The position numbers were made by a program, and so were the translations under genes. A stretch of 64,000 nt of DNA from M3007 sp964621185 (GTDB lineage: Bacteria; Bacteroidota; Bacteroidia; Chitinophagales; Saprospiraceae). Shown one piece after another: positions 16,124 through 24,803 of the stretch; position 1 is the first letter of the stretch, and each line of letters begins with the position of its first letter. The stretch covers positions 1 to 64,000 of the forward strand of contig CAZULM010000004.1 in the NCBI GenBank assembly GCA_964621185.1. Direction: 5' to 3'. Below the pieces are notes generated by a model. The model had not been told where the DNA came from. It saw only the letters and a list, made by a program, of their open reading frames with translations, and did no database searches.

Positions 16124-17107
16124 ATGCAAAACGCCCAAACGGTTTACCTCAAAAACGTTGACGAACTGATCCAGCTCGATGAAATTGAAAAAGCCCTGGA
16201 ATTGTTGTTTGCGCTCGACAATGAAGCACAAGCCGGCATAAGCCAGGATTTGACCCTCGTAAAAGCCCGCTTGGCAGCCCTTGAAAAAAATGTAACGCGC
16301 GGGTTTCTCAGCCCCATGGATGCCGACTACGTAAAGACAAGGAATCAGATCCGCTATTCCCTGACCCAGATGATGCAGGACATCCCGCGCAAGATCGAGC
16401 TCTACGCGCAGGTGCGCAACATCAATACCTACCAGTTCGACATTTCCGACAAGGTTGTCGGCCTTGAAAAGATCATCGGCAGCAAGGACAACTTGCTCAC
16501 CATCAATTGGCTGGAACAGGCCCTCGCCGCTTCCAAGGCCGTTTGCCGGGTGGTGCGTGCAGATGGGGAATCAGGTACCGGGTTCTTAACGCATGACGGA
16601 TATCTGTTCACCAACCACCACGTGTTGGAAAGCCCGGAAGATGCCGCCGGGGCTACCATTGAGTTCAATTTTGAGGTGGGGAAAACGGGCACGGTAAGGC
16701 CATTGTCGAAATACAAACTGGATTCTTCCGATTTCAGGACGAGCCCGGTGCCGCAGTACGACTTTACAAAAGTAAAAGTGATCGACAGTGGCGACAGGCC
16801 TTTGAAGGACTGGGGCTACCTGGAGTTCGACCCGAGTGCCATGCCGGCCATCGGCGAGCCTGTCACCATCATCCAGCACCCCTCTGGCGGCGACAAGCGC
16901 ATCGCCCTGCGGGCCAACGAGGTGGTGGAGCAAAAAGCACAATACCTGTACTATACCACAGACACAGAACCCGGCAGCAGCGGCTCCCCAGTCTTCAACC
17001 GCGACTGGAAGGTGGTGGCGCTGCACCACGCCGCCAAGCAGATCAATGGTCGCGACGCCAACGAAGGCATTTTGTTCAAAAATATTTTGGAGTTCCTGGG
17101 CCAATAG
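16124..17107 (+). CDS. trypsin-like protease with N-terminal effector-associated domain
   Basis: A 327-aa protein without a signal peptide. The first 90 or so residues are helical and resemble an effector-associated domain (EAD11-like): DEIEKALELLFAL, LAALEKNVTRGFLS and TRNQIRYSLTQMM. A trypsin/Deg-like protease follows with H in TNHHVLE (about 165), a candidate Asp in PLKDWGYLEFD (about 228) and the nucleophile in TEPGSSGSPVF (about 287). Known EAD proteins recruit effectors to NTPase-centred conflict or signalling complexes, so this is a candidate cytosolic death or defence effector. The N-terminal domain is shared with the TIR protein at 57741. No NTPase partner lies next to it. A variant box TAAACTTG lies at 16108. 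Confidence 0.8.
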   Translation: MQNAQTVYLKNVDELIQLDEIEKALELLFALDNEAQAGISQDLTLVKARLAALEKNVTRGFLSPMDADYVKTRNQIRYSLTQMMQDIPRKIELYAQVRNINTYQFDISDKVVGLEKIIGSKDNLLTINWLEQALAASKAVCRVVRADGESGTGFLTHDGYLFTNHHVLESPEDAAGATIEFNFEVGKTGTVRPLSKYKLDSSDFRTSPVPQYDFTKVKVIDSGDRPLKDWGYLEFDPSAMPAIGEPVTIIQHPSGGDKRIALRANEVVEQKAQYLYYTTDTEPGSSGSPVFNRDWKVVALHHAAKQINGRDANEGILFKNILEFLGQ

Positions 17108-17113
17108 CCTACC

Positions 17114-19159
17114 TCACTGATACTTCACCGTCACTTTCTCCATCGCGTCGCCTTGCTGCAATTGGTCCACAACGTCCATGCCCGACTTCACTTTCCCAAA
17201 AATGGTGTAGCGCCCGCCCAGGTGGGGTGTCGGCGAATGGGTGATGAAAAACTGCGTCCCTTCCGTATCGGCACCGGCGGAAGCCATGCCGAGGTAGCCG
17301 GCCTTGTCGTACCACTCCAGCCCGATCTCGGTGCGGATGGTGTAGTCGAGGGCGCCATAGCCGTCGCCGCGCGGGCAGCCGCCCTGCACCACGAAATCGG
17401 GCACCACGCGGTGGAAGTTTTTGCCGGTGAAGAAGCCCGTGGCGGCAAGCTCCAGGAAATTGGCCACCGAACCGGGCGCCACGTGGGGCAGGAACTCCAG
17501 CACCAATTCCCCTTTTTGGGTTTCAATCGTCACCTCGGTTGCTTCGGTCACTAACTTGAGCCGCTCCCAGTTGATGGGGTGGTTCCAGGGGATCACGGGG
17601 GCAGGGGGAGCGGGGCGGTCTTCCAAAAATGCGATGGCCTTGTCGAGCGCCATGTAGGCTTCCACATCGCGGGGCATTTTAAGCTTGGCGAGGCTGGCTT
17701 TCAGGTCGTCGAGCCGGGCCGAGTCGCGCAGCGATTTGAAGTTCAACAGCTTGGTCTCAAAACCGGGCGACATAGAGGCGATCAGGCCCACATCGCCGGA
17801 GGAAACCGACTCCCGCAGGTAGGCGTACATCTCGCGGCGCACCCCTTTGGAGCCTTCCCCGAAAAAGCCGTAAAAATCGGGGCGCTGCATGATGGCCAGC
17901 AAAGTCTCTGCCGCTGCGGTCTTCACGGCAGGGTGTGCGTCGTTGTAGCCTTTGTCGTGGATCCAGCGGTAGTTCCAGCCGAACTCGCCCAGCGCTGCCA
18001 GGCAAGCCGCCCGGTCATAGGGGCTTTTTGCCTGCTGGAACATTTCTTTCAGCTTGTAATTCACGTAGTCTTTGGATTCGGGGTAATAGCTGTTCGAGAG
18101 CAGCTTGTTGGAGGCGCGGAACAGCAGTATCTGTGCGAACAGGGGCAGGTCGGGGTTGTCTTGTGTGAGCCGCCAATACCAGTCGGCATCCCGCACCTGG
18201 CCGTTTCGCACAAAAAATTCCGCTGCCGTGCGGCTTATGTGCGGGTTGGGGTCGCCGATGAGCGGGGTGACGATCGTCCGGACGGTATCGTAGGCAAATC
18301 CTGCCAGCGCGTTTATCAGTTCGCATTTTACCCGCCAGTCTTTTTCGTCGTTGATCACCTTGGAAATCATGCCAAATGCAGGCTGTGTTTTGGAACGCCC
18401 CAATGCTTTGGCGATGGCAATTTGTATGTCGGCATTCCCGGAGGCCCGTACAAAGGCGATGGACACCAGAGCAGCTTGCGCGCTGTCGATTTGCAGGTCT
18501 TTTGCTTTTGCCAGGTAATTGGCGGCCATAAGGCGGGCCGATTCAGGTATCTGCAATTTATCGCTGAAAAGGTACTCGATCATCTTGTTGGTCGCGGCAG
18601 GGTCTGTCATCCCACGCAGCCCGAAGCGATAAATTCCCCGGCACTGGCCCTGCAGCAACAAAGTGTCGGTAGAGGCGTAGGTGGTGACGGTCGCCAGGTG
18701 TTTGAGCGAGCCAATGCTGCCACATTTCCCAACGGCTTCCAGTATGACGGCGTTGAAACGCTGGTGCTGCGACAGCGAGTCGCGGGCATCAAAAGCCTGG
18801 ATCAATGGCGCTTCGCATTTGGCGGCGCCGATCTGCCCCAGGGAAAAAGCTGCGGCGATGCGCACTTCTTCGGTGGGGTCTTGCAGCAGTTGTGCCAGTT
18901 GGTCAATGGCCGTGCTGTCGCGGCTGGAGGCAAAAGCCAGGGCTGCCAGGTAGCGCAGGGTCGCGTCGGGGTGCTTGAAATAGACCAGCAGGCTGTCGGT
19001 CTGACGCTTGTCGCGGAAATCGTACAGGCGCTGCACCTGCTTGTTGTTCAGGTCGAGGTTGACCTTGCCGGGCTTGGGCTTGTTTTTGTCGGGATCGGGC
19101 GGGGTACAGGCAATTTGCCAGCAACAGATAAACAGAAAGAGAAACTTGAAAATGCGCAT
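17114..19159 (-). CDS. HEAT-repeat lipoprotein with C-terminal cyclophilin-type PPIase
   Basis: A 681-aa lipoprotein: the signal ends at the lipobox QIACT near residue 18, and a Lys/Pro-rich linker follows. Residues of about 40-480 are alpha-helical HEAT-like repeats (for example LAALAFASSRDSTAIDQLAQ and VRIAAAFSLGQIG). The C-terminal 165 residues are a cyclophilin: FHRVVPDFVVQGG with the catalytic Arg, GMASAGADTEGTQFFITHS, and FGKVKSGMDVVDQL. It should act in the periplasm or at the outer membrane, folding client proteins held by the HEAT scaffold (inferred). A TACTTTTG box lies 32 bases upstream of the ATG. It converges with the EAD-protease gene, leaving only 6 bases between them. Confidence 0.92.
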   Translation of the reverse strand: MRIFKFLFLFICCWQIACTPPDPDKNKPKPGKVNLDLNNKQVQRLYDFRDKRQTDSLLVYFKHPDATLRYLAALAFASSRDSTAIDQLAQLLQDPTEEVRIAAAFSLGQIGAAKCEAPLIQAFDARDSLSQHQRFNAVILEAVGKCGSIGSLKHLATVTTYASTDTLLLQGQCRGIYRFGLRGMTDPAATNKMIEYLFSDKLQIPESARLMAANYLAKAKDLQIDSAQAALVSIAFVRASGNADIQIAIAKALGRSKTQPAFGMISKVINDEKDWRVKCELINALAGFAYDTVRTIVTPLIGDPNPHISRTAAEFFVRNGQVRDADWYWRLTQDNPDLPLFAQILLFRASNKLLSNSYYPESKDYVNYKLKEMFQQAKSPYDRAACLAALGEFGWNYRWIHDKGYNDAHPAVKTAAAETLLAIMQRPDFYGFFGEGSKGVRREMYAYLRESVSSGDVGLIASMSPGFETKLLNFKSLRDSARLDDLKASLAKLKMPRDVEAYMALDKAIAFLEDRPAPPAPVIPWNHPINWERLKLVTEATEVTIETQKGELVLEFLPHVAPGSVANFLELAATGFFTGKNFHRVVPDFVVQGGCPRGDGYGALDYTIRTEIGLEWYDKAGYLGMASAGADTEGTQFFITHSPTPHLGGRYTIFGKVKSGMDVVDQLQQGDAMEKVTVKYQ

Positions 19160-19190
19160 GGTTGTGGTGCGGGGCTTGGCCCGCAGTGCG

Positions 19191-19198
19191 CAAAAGTA
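19191..19198 (-). promoter_or_regulatory. TAnnTTTG promoter box for the HEAT/cyclophilin gene
   Basis: The minus strand reads TACTTTTG, 32 bases before the ATG at 19159. Confidence 0.6.
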
Positions 19199-19213
19199 AG
19201 CAACTCCAGCGGG

Positions 19214-20395
19214 TCAGAGCACTCTTTTCGCGGTACAGCTTTGGGTGAGCGCCCCATTTTCGCCCAAGCCTTGCAGCAAAACAAGGCCCGGCGCTTTGCC
19301 CGGTTCCAGGCTGCCCAGGGTGTCGTCGAAGCCCAGGGCCTGTGCGCCATTGAGGGTGGCCCATTGCAGCAGCGTCTCAAACGGCACATAGCTCTGGAAG
19401 CGGCTGATGGTTTTCATCTCCTCCAATATCGACAGTTGCCAGTTGGAGGTGAGGCTGTCGGTGCCGATGCTGACACGGGCCTTGGCATCGATGAACCACT
19501 GATAGTTGGGCAGCCGGTTTTCGATGTAGAGGTTGGCGTTGGGGCAAGTGGCCCAAAAAACGTTGGGGCTCCAGGCATGGGCGGCGGCGATGTCTTCCGG
19601 CGAGGTGAGGGTGTTGTGCACGAAAAGGGTCCGGTTGGCTGGGTTCATGTGGGCCAGGGCGTAGTGGATGGCGGTTTTCCCATTCGCTTCAAATGTGTCG
19701 AGGGAAATGCCAAATTTGCCGTAAAAATCGAGGAAGCCCCCCGTTTTGTTGAGGAATAAAGACTGTTCCGGTGGCGTTTCCTGGTTATGGATGCTGATGG
19801 TGACACCCGACTTTGGGTTGTAGTCGTTTATTTTTTGAAACAGGTTTTTGCTCACGGAGTAGGGGGCGTGCGGCGCCAGCGCGCGCGCGCTGCCAGGCGC
19901 CAACACCAGCCTTTCGCACACCGACAGGCCATCGGCAAATGTCTTTTCCGCGTTGTCTTCCTGTAAAAAGTCGAACAGTTCCAGGAAAGTGTAATAGCGC
20001 ATTTGGCCTTTCGCTTTTGCCGCAAATGTGTCGGGCGCGTTGGAAATATCACCCAGGCCGACGATGCCGTTTTCCAGCATTTCAGCTACCCCCCGTTCAA
20101 TGGCTTCGGCGATATGTTCGGCGGGGGCGTTGCGCTTGGTCACCACCCCGGCGATGAAGGGGATGAGGCCGGTGCCGGTGTCCACCTTGCCCTTCATGTG
20201 CGAGAGCTCGAGGTGGCAGTGGGTGTTGACAAAGCCCGGCACCAGGTGGCCGTCGAGCTTTTGTACACTGGCGGGGTCGTGCTGCGCCAATGGCTCGATG
20301 GCGAGGATTTTCCCGGCATCGTCGGCCACAAGCACGGCATTTTCAAGGGCGGGGGAAGAAACGGGGTGGATTTTGGTGGCAGTGAATTTGCGCAT
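19214..20395 (-). CDS. amidohydrolase family protein
   Basis: A 393-aa metal-dependent hydrolase of the chlorohydrolase/deaminase branch. The HxH pair is in NTHCHLE (residues 59 and 61). A later His in TISIHNQETPPE, a His in FVHNTLTS and the Asp in IGTDSLTSN complete the expected metal and catalytic set. An N-terminal beta-strand region precedes the barrel. The closest functional class by eye is the SsnA/TrzA-like deaminases, including aminodeoxyfutalosine deaminase of menaquinone synthesis, but the substrate cannot be assigned. It is divergent from punA; both start codons lie within 58 bases of each other. Confidence 0.85.
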   Translation of the reverse strand: MRKFTATKIHPVSSPALENAVLVADDAGKILAIEPLAQHDPASVQKLDGHLVPGFVNTHCHLELSHMKGKVDTGTGLIPFIAGVVTKRNAPAEHIAEAIERGVAEMLENGIVGLGDISNAPDTFAAKAKGQMRYYTFLELFDFLQEDNAEKTFADGLSVCERLVLAPGSARALAPHAPYSVSKNLFQKINDYNPKSGVTISIHNQETPPEQSLFLNKTGGFLDFYGKFGISLDTFEANGKTAIHYALAHMNPANRTLFVHNTLTSPEDIAAAHAWSPNVFWATCPNANLYIENRLPNYQWFIDAKARVSIGTDSLTSNWQLSILEEMKTISRFQSYVPFETLLQWATLNGAQALGFDDTLGSLEPGKAPGLVLLQGLGENGALTQSCTAKRVL

Positions 20396-20437
20396 GTCGT
20401 CGATCTTATTTCTTGCGGTAAAAATAGTGCATTTCTA

Positions 20438-20445
20438 TACTTTTG
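20438..20445 (+). promoter_or_regulatory. TAnnTTTG promoter box for punA
   Basis: TACTTTTG ends 7 bases before the ATG, with a TTG at 20413-20415 as a possible -33 element. Confidence 0.65.
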
Positions 20446-20452
20446 ACCCTCC

Positions 20453-21286
20453 ATGCTTTACGAACATATCCAGGAAGCCACGGCTTTCATCCGCGAAAAG
20501 ACTGCGTTCCAGCCCAGCACCGGCATCGTGCTCGGCACGGGGCTGGGCAACCTCGTTGACGACATAGCCGTAGAAGCCGAAATCGACTATGCCGACATCC
20601 CGCATTTTGCCCGCAGCACTGTGGAAAGCCACCGCGGCAAACTGGTATTTGGCCTGTTGGGCGAGCACCCGGTGGTGGTGATGGCCGGCCGTTTTCACTG
20701 GTACGAGGGTTGGGATTTGCAACAAGTGGTGTTCCCCATTCGGGTATTGAAATTCCTGGGCATCGACCGCATTGTCATCACCAATGTTTCCGGCGGCGTG
20801 AACCCGCACCTGCGCGCCGGCGACCTGGTGATCGTGCGCGACCACATCAATTTGCTGCCAGAAAACCCCTTGCGCGGGCTCAATGACGCGCGCATCGGGC
20901 CGCGCTTCCCCGACCTGTTGCACACCTACGACGCCGGATTGCGGCAAAAAGCCCTGGCCATCGCGCAGGCAGCGGGAATCCGGGCCATGGAGGGCGTGTA
21001 CTCCGCCTTGCCCGGCCCCAACCTCGAAACCCCGGCAGAATACGATATGCTGCGCCGCCTGGGCAGTGATTGTACAGGCATGTCGTCGGTGCCGGAGGTG
21101 CTGGCTGCCCGCCATGCCGGCTTGTCCGTGATGATGATTTCCCTGGTCAGCAATGTATCGTACCCACAATCGGCCATCCGGGAAACCACCCTGGAGGAGG
21201 TGATCGCGGTGGCGCGGGAGGCGGAGCCAAAAATGCGGCATATCGTCCGGGAGCTGTTGCAGGAGCTGGGCGACAGGTCCGAGTGA
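20453..21286 (+). CDS. punA: purine nucleoside phosphorylase
   Basis: A 277-aa trimeric-type PNP that cleaves inosine and guanosine with phosphate in purine salvage. Phosphate-loop GIVLGTGLGNL sits near residues 24-34. AGRFHWYEGW carries the conserved His. VTNVSGGVNPHLRAGDLVI follows, then the purine-binding ALPGPNLETPAEY with its Glu. The C-terminal LVSNVSYP carries the base-contacting Asn. Length and motif order are normal. The ATG is close behind a TAnnTTTG box, so the leader is very short. Confidence 0.95.
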   Translation: MLYEHIQEATAFIREKTAFQPSTGIVLGTGLGNLVDDIAVEAEIDYADIPHFARSTVESHRGKLVFGLLGEHPVVVMAGRFHWYEGWDLQQVVFPIRVLKFLGIDRIVITNVSGGVNPHLRAGDLVIVRDHINLLPENPLRGLNDARIGPRFPDLLHTYDAGLRQKALAIAQAAGIRAMEGVYSALPGPNLETPAEYDMLRRLGSDCTGMSSVPEVLAARHAGLSVMMISLVSNVSYPQSAIRETTLEEVIAVAREAEPKMRHIVRELLQELGDRSE

Positions 21287-21340
21287 TTGCCCTTTTTCAA
21301 TGTTGTTCCCGGGGAATTAATTTCGTTCAATGTCGGACGG

Positions 21341-21495
21341 GGTTGTGTCAAAAGGGTCAGAATTGAAAATTTAGCCAAATTTTATTTCGATTTTCTCGGC
21401 CAAGACCTTCCAGATTTTGAAAACCTGGAAGGTCTAAGCGCTCGAACGAAATTAAAATCGGTTCGTTTTTCGTGGCCAGGCATTTTGACACAACC
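21341..21495. mobile_element. MITE-like element with 13-bp terminal inverted repeats
   Basis: GGTTGTGTCAAAA (21341-21353) and TTTTGACACAACC (21483-21495) are perfect terminal inverted repeats. Inside is a perfect hairpin, AGACCTTCCAG/CTGGAAGGTCT (21403-21435). No coding potential is seen. No clear target-site duplication is visible, so mobility is inferred from structure only. Confidence 0.6.
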
Positions 21496-21596
21496 TCGTC
21501 TTTGCAAAATGGCCAAAATCCCCAAGATTTAACCGTTCTTTGTGCTGCCAAACCTGCCGAAGCTGGCATACCTGGCAAATCCCAAGCGCCGTGCCA

Positions 21597-21645
21597 TTCC
21601 GCATTCCACACTCCGCATTCCGCATTCCAAAATCCGCATTCCGCA
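21597..21645. repeat. ATTCCGC heptamer array abutting folA
   Basis: Imperfect tandem ATTCCGC-type units (with ATTCCAC, ACTCCGC and ATTCCAA variants) end exactly at the ATG at 21646. A CTGCCGAAG...GTGCC stretch precedes the array, as also before the array at 44463. Confidence 0.85.
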
Positions 21646-22152
21646 ATGATCATATCTGCCATCGTCGCCGCCGCCAAGAACAACGTCATCGGGAAAGACA
21701 ACGAAATACCGTGGTACTTGCCCGCCGACCTCGTCTATTTCAAAAAGACCACCTTGAACCACCATGTCATCATGGGCCGGAAATGCTTTCGCAGCATCGG
21801 CAGGCCGCTGCCCAAGCGTGTGAACATTGTCGTCACCCGCGACCCCTTTTTCAGCGCCGACGGGGTGCTGGTGGCCCATTCGGTGGAAGAGGCGCTGGGC
21901 ATCGCTTTCGACGACGGGGCCGAGGAGGTTTTCATCCTGGGCGGCGGCGAGATATACCGCGACAGCATAGAACTGTGGGACAAGCTCTACCTGACCGAAG
22001 TGGACATCGAACCGGAAGGCGACGTGTTTTTCCCGCAGATAGAACCTTCGGAATGGGTGGAAACCTGGCGCGAAGCGCACGAGCCCGACGCGAAAAACGA
22101 ATACGCCTACACCTTTAGGCTGCTGGAAAGGGTGCCAGAAAACGACGATTAA
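21646..22152 (+). CDS. folA: dihydrofolate reductase
   Basis: A 168-aa DHFR that reduces dihydrofolate to tetrahydrofolate with NADPH. Motifs: IISAIVAAAKNNVIGKDNEIPWYLPAD near the N-terminus is split here as VIGKDNEIPW and LPADLVYFKK. HHVIMGRKCFRSIGRPLP and EEVFILGGGEIYRDSIEL (NADPH-binding GG) follow, then a C-terminal Y-AYTFRLLER strand. The start is set at 21646. The open frame extends 58 codons upstream through the heptamer array, but only from 21646 does it match DHFR. Confidence 0.95.
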   Translation: MIISAIVAAAKNNVIGKDNEIPWYLPADLVYFKKTTLNHHVIMGRKCFRSIGRPLPKRVNIVVTRDPFFSADGVLVAHSVEEALGIAFDDGAEEVFILGGGEIYRDSIELWDKLYLTEVDIEPEGDVFFPQIEPSEWVETWREAHEPDAKNEYAYTFRLLERVPENDD

Positions 22153-22229
22153 GGCACTAAAAAAAGCTTTTTTGGCCTTTTGAAATTTTTCCGACAGCTT
22201 GGGATGCAAATAGAACCTGATTTTTTTTA

Positions 22230-22237
22230 TACTTTTG
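22230..22237 (+). promoter_or_regulatory. TAnnTTTG promoter box for the GT5-N operon
   Basis: TACTTTTG, about 100 bases upstream of the ATG at 22340. Confidence 0.55.
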
Positions 22238-22339
22238 CACTTGGAACTGGCAGCGCAAAGGCGCTGCGTTTTCCGACAAGCGGCTGTCACGCGCTTGCAC
22301 ATTGTGAAACTTACACCAATCAAGTCTGGTTTTAGATAC

Positions 22340-23161
22340 ATGGAAAAGAAGCGTTTACTCCTCGTCACGCAGGAGATGGAGCCCTACACTGAAGGCAACG
22401 ACATTTCAGAACTCGTAGGCAAATTGCCCAAATTTTTACAAGATAACGATTATGAGCTGCGCATTTTGATGCCGCGCTACGGCGTGGTAAACGAGCGCCG
22501 TCACCGACTGCACGAAGTGGTGCGGCTCAGTGGCATGAACATCATTGTTGACGACGACGACTACCCATTGCTGATCAAGGTGGCTTCGCTGCCCAACTCC
22601 CGCTTGCAGGTTTATTTCCTCGACAACGAGGAGTTTTTCAAGCGCAAGTTCGTTTTTGAAGACGAGGTAGGCCAGCCTTTCGACGACAATGCCGAGCGCA
22701 TGAGCTTTTTCTGCAAAGGCGCCATCGAGACGGTGAAAAAATTCGGTTGGGCGCCCGATGTGGTGCTCTGTGCAGGCTGGATGACGAGCCTGCTCCCGCT
22801 GTACCTGCGCACCGCCTACAAGACAGAACCCATTTTTGCACAGTCGCAACTGGTTTACGCAGCGTTTGACACACCCTTGGAGCGGATGGAGGGCGAGCAC
22901 TTTTTCCAAAAAGCGGCCATCAACAACCTTTCCAAGAAAGACCTCCTGCCCTTCCAGGACGGAGAAGGGGTGTCCATGCACAAAGGCGCCGCGCATTTCG
23001 CCGATGCCCTTGTCATTGGCAGCGAATCGCTCGATACCAGCGTTGAACATTTGTCGGTGAGCGGCGAAAAGCCCGTGCTGCCCTGGTCGGCGGAAGAAGA
23101 GCTGATCCCGGCATTGCCGGAGTTTTTCCGCAGCCTTTTCGAGGAAGCGGTAAGCCGCTAA
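22340..23161 (+). CDS. glycogen/starch synthase N-terminal-domain protein (GT5-N only)
   Basis: A 273-aa protein matching only the N-terminal Rossmann half of GT5 glycogen synthases: LLLVTQEMEPYTEGNDISELVGKLP, LRILMPRYGVVNERRHRL and VVLCAGWMTSLLPLYL. The C-terminal GT-B half that binds most of the sugar nucleotide is absent, and no second half is encoded downstream. Bacteroidota commonly carry such a short form, in my recollection next to DUF4270 and glmS as here. It may be regulatory or non-catalytic. The start at 22340 is preferred over an upstream 35-codon extension that begins at the promoter box. Confidence 0.85.
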   Translation: MEKKRLLLVTQEMEPYTEGNDISELVGKLPKFLQDNDYELRILMPRYGVVNERRHRLHEVVRLSGMNIIVDDDDYPLLIKVASLPNSRLQVYFLDNEEFFKRKFVFEDEVGQPFDDNAERMSFFCKGAIETVKKFGWAPDVVLCAGWMTSLLPLYLRTAYKTEPIFAQSQLVYAAFDTPLERMEGEHFFQKAAINNLSKKDLLPFQDGEGVSMHKGAAHFADALVIGSESLDTSVEHLSVSGEKPVLPWSAEEELIPALPEFFRSLFEEAVSR

Positions 23162-23325
23162 TACCTTAGTTTTGAATAATACAGATTGACTCAATAAATT
23201 TTCATGGCGGGCGGCTACAGGCTTCCCGCTATTCTTTTGGGCATCCATACAACTCCTGCCCAACCATTTGCGCCTGTTGAACGTATCCGATATACAAACA
23301 TTCAGCAGCTCAATCACAACGAAGC

Positions 23326-24678
23326 ATGAACTTGAAATTCCCAATATTTGCAGGTATTCTGTTGGCAGCATTTGCCCTTTTTAACACCGCCTGTAAACGG
23401 CCCACTACCTTCGGGTCGGAACTCCTCGACGACGAATACGCCGATTACGACTTCACCGATACCATCACCGTGCAGTGCTCCCTGGTGCGCGAAGACAGCG
23501 TCATTACCTCCGACCGCACCAATGCAGCCCCCTATTTCCTCTGTGGTGAAATCAACGACCCGGTAGTCGGGAAATACAGTTCCGACATCTATGCGCTCAT
23601 GCAGGCCATAACGCTGAACCCGCAGTTCAACAGCAACCACACGCTCGACAGCATCGTCCTGTACCTCAATTATGCCCCTGGTGGCGTGTATGGCGATACC
23701 TTGCAGACACAATCGCTGCGCGTGATGCGCCTGAACGGCATCTTGAAAAACGACTCCGTGTATTATTCCAATGCCAGTTTTACCGAAGGCAACGAACTCG
23801 GCCGAATTGACAACTTTTTGCCGCGACCCAGCAAAGTGGACAGCCTTTTCGACAGCAACAAGGGCGCTTTCCTGCGGGTGCGCCTCAGCGACGATTTTGG
23901 CAGGGAAATAATGGGCCTGGACTCCATTACCTGGCAATCGGATACCGCATTTTACAGGAAGTTTCGCGGCATCAAGATCGTCAGCAATGCCAATGGGGCA
24001 TCACCGGGCGCCATGCTTGCCTTCAACCTGAACAACAACGTGCTGAGCCGCATGGCCTTGTACTACCGGATCAAAGACGACACCATCCAAAAGCGCTTCG
24101 ATTTCTTTTTCAGGAACGTGACCAAATTCACCCATTTCAGCCACGACTTTGCAGGCTCGGAAGCGGGCCCGCTGATCGGCAAACCATTGGACGACAAACT
24201 CTATGTGTCGGGCATGGAAGGCCTGAAAGTGAAAGTAAGTTTCCCTTATGCCAACAAATTTGATAAAATTGCGGTTAATAAAGCCCAGTTGGTCTTCAGC
24301 GTGGCTGATAACAGCACAGTATTGTTGCCTGCCGATCAATTAGTTTTCTCTAAATTTGTCGGGGACACGGTGTTCAACTTCAGCAATGATGTATTGTACG
24401 CATTGGGATCTACGGGCAACGGCAGCCTCCGGGCTTTCGGTGGGTTCCCCGAAAAAGAATACGTCAACGGAAATACCCTCATTACCCGTTACCGCATGGC
24501 CATCAGCGAGGAGTTTCAGCACATCGTCGACGACGATGCTGCGCCCGATATCAAAAACCGAACCGTGTACCTCAGTGTTTACCCAAGGGCGCGCATTGCA
24601 CGCCGAAGCGTGCTGCACGGGCCAAAAAGCAATACTTTTCCTGTAAAACTGGAATTGAAATATACAAGGGTTAAATAA
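23326..24678 (+). CDS. DUF4270 family lipoprotein
   Basis: A 450-aa Bacteroidota-specific DUF4270 protein. A hydrophobic leader ends in a lipobox-like FNTACKR, and TFGSELLDDEYADYDFTDT follows. The body is beta-rich with typical GEINDPVVGKYSSDIYALMQ and a C-terminal YLSVYPRARIARRS. It should be exported and lipid-anchored; its function is not known. It lies between the GT5-N gene and glmS, the order usual for this phylum, which suggests a link with cell-envelope sugar metabolism (inferred). Confidence 0.88.
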   Translation: MNLKFPIFAGILLAAFALFNTACKRPTTFGSELLDDEYADYDFTDTITVQCSLVREDSVITSDRTNAAPYFLCGEINDPVVGKYSSDIYALMQAITLNPQFNSNHTLDSIVLYLNYAPGGVYGDTLQTQSLRVMRLNGILKNDSVYYSNASFTEGNELGRIDNFLPRPSKVDSLFDSNKGAFLRVRLSDDFGREIMGLDSITWQSDTAFYRKFRGIKIVSNANGASPGAMLAFNLNNNVLSRMALYYRIKDDTIQKRFDFFFRNVTKFTHFSHDFAGSEAGPLIGKPLDDKLYVSGMEGLKVKVSFPYANKFDKIAVNKAQLVFSVADNSTVLLPADQLVFSKFVGDTVFNFSNDVLYALGSTGNGSLRAFGGFPEKEYVNGNTLITRYRMAISEEFQHIVDDDAAPDIKNRTVYLSVYPRARIARRSVLHGPKSNTFPVKLELKYTRVK

Positions 24679-24680
24679 AT

Positions 24681-24787
24681 AGGTTTCAGGTTTCAGGTTT
24701 CGGGTTTCAGGTTAGGGGCGCATTATCTTGATTTGATTTGTGACGGATTGCGCCCTTAACCAGAAACCTGAAACCAGAAACCTGAAC
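24681..24787. repeat. AGGTTTC heptad arrays in inverted orientation before glmS
   Basis: About five AGGTTTC-like units (24681-24712) plus GGGGCGCA face the complementary TGCGCCC and CAGAAACCTGAAACC units (24749-24787). The two arms, about 35 bases each, can form a long hairpin ending 17 bases before the glmS ATG. Confidence 0.85.
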
Positions 24788-24803
24788 CCCCACCAAAAAG
24801 AAT

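Larger units (their letters stand above)
21287..21645. other. intergenic region with MITE-like element and heptamer array
   Basis: About 360 bases without a gene. They hold a 155-bp element with terminal inverted repeats (21341-21495), followed by a structured stretch and the ATTCCGC array that touches the folA start codon. Confidence 0.8.

Noticed and set aside
17579..19759. Long plus-strand open frame (726 codons) opposite the HEAT/cyclophilin and amidohydrolase genes
   Set aside because: Spans two real minus-strand genes and shows no motif; an antisense frame kept open by codon bias.
24681..24787. glmS ribozyme or riboswitch
   Set aside because: The upstream region is a repeat hairpin; I do not see the conserved core of a glmS ribozyme.
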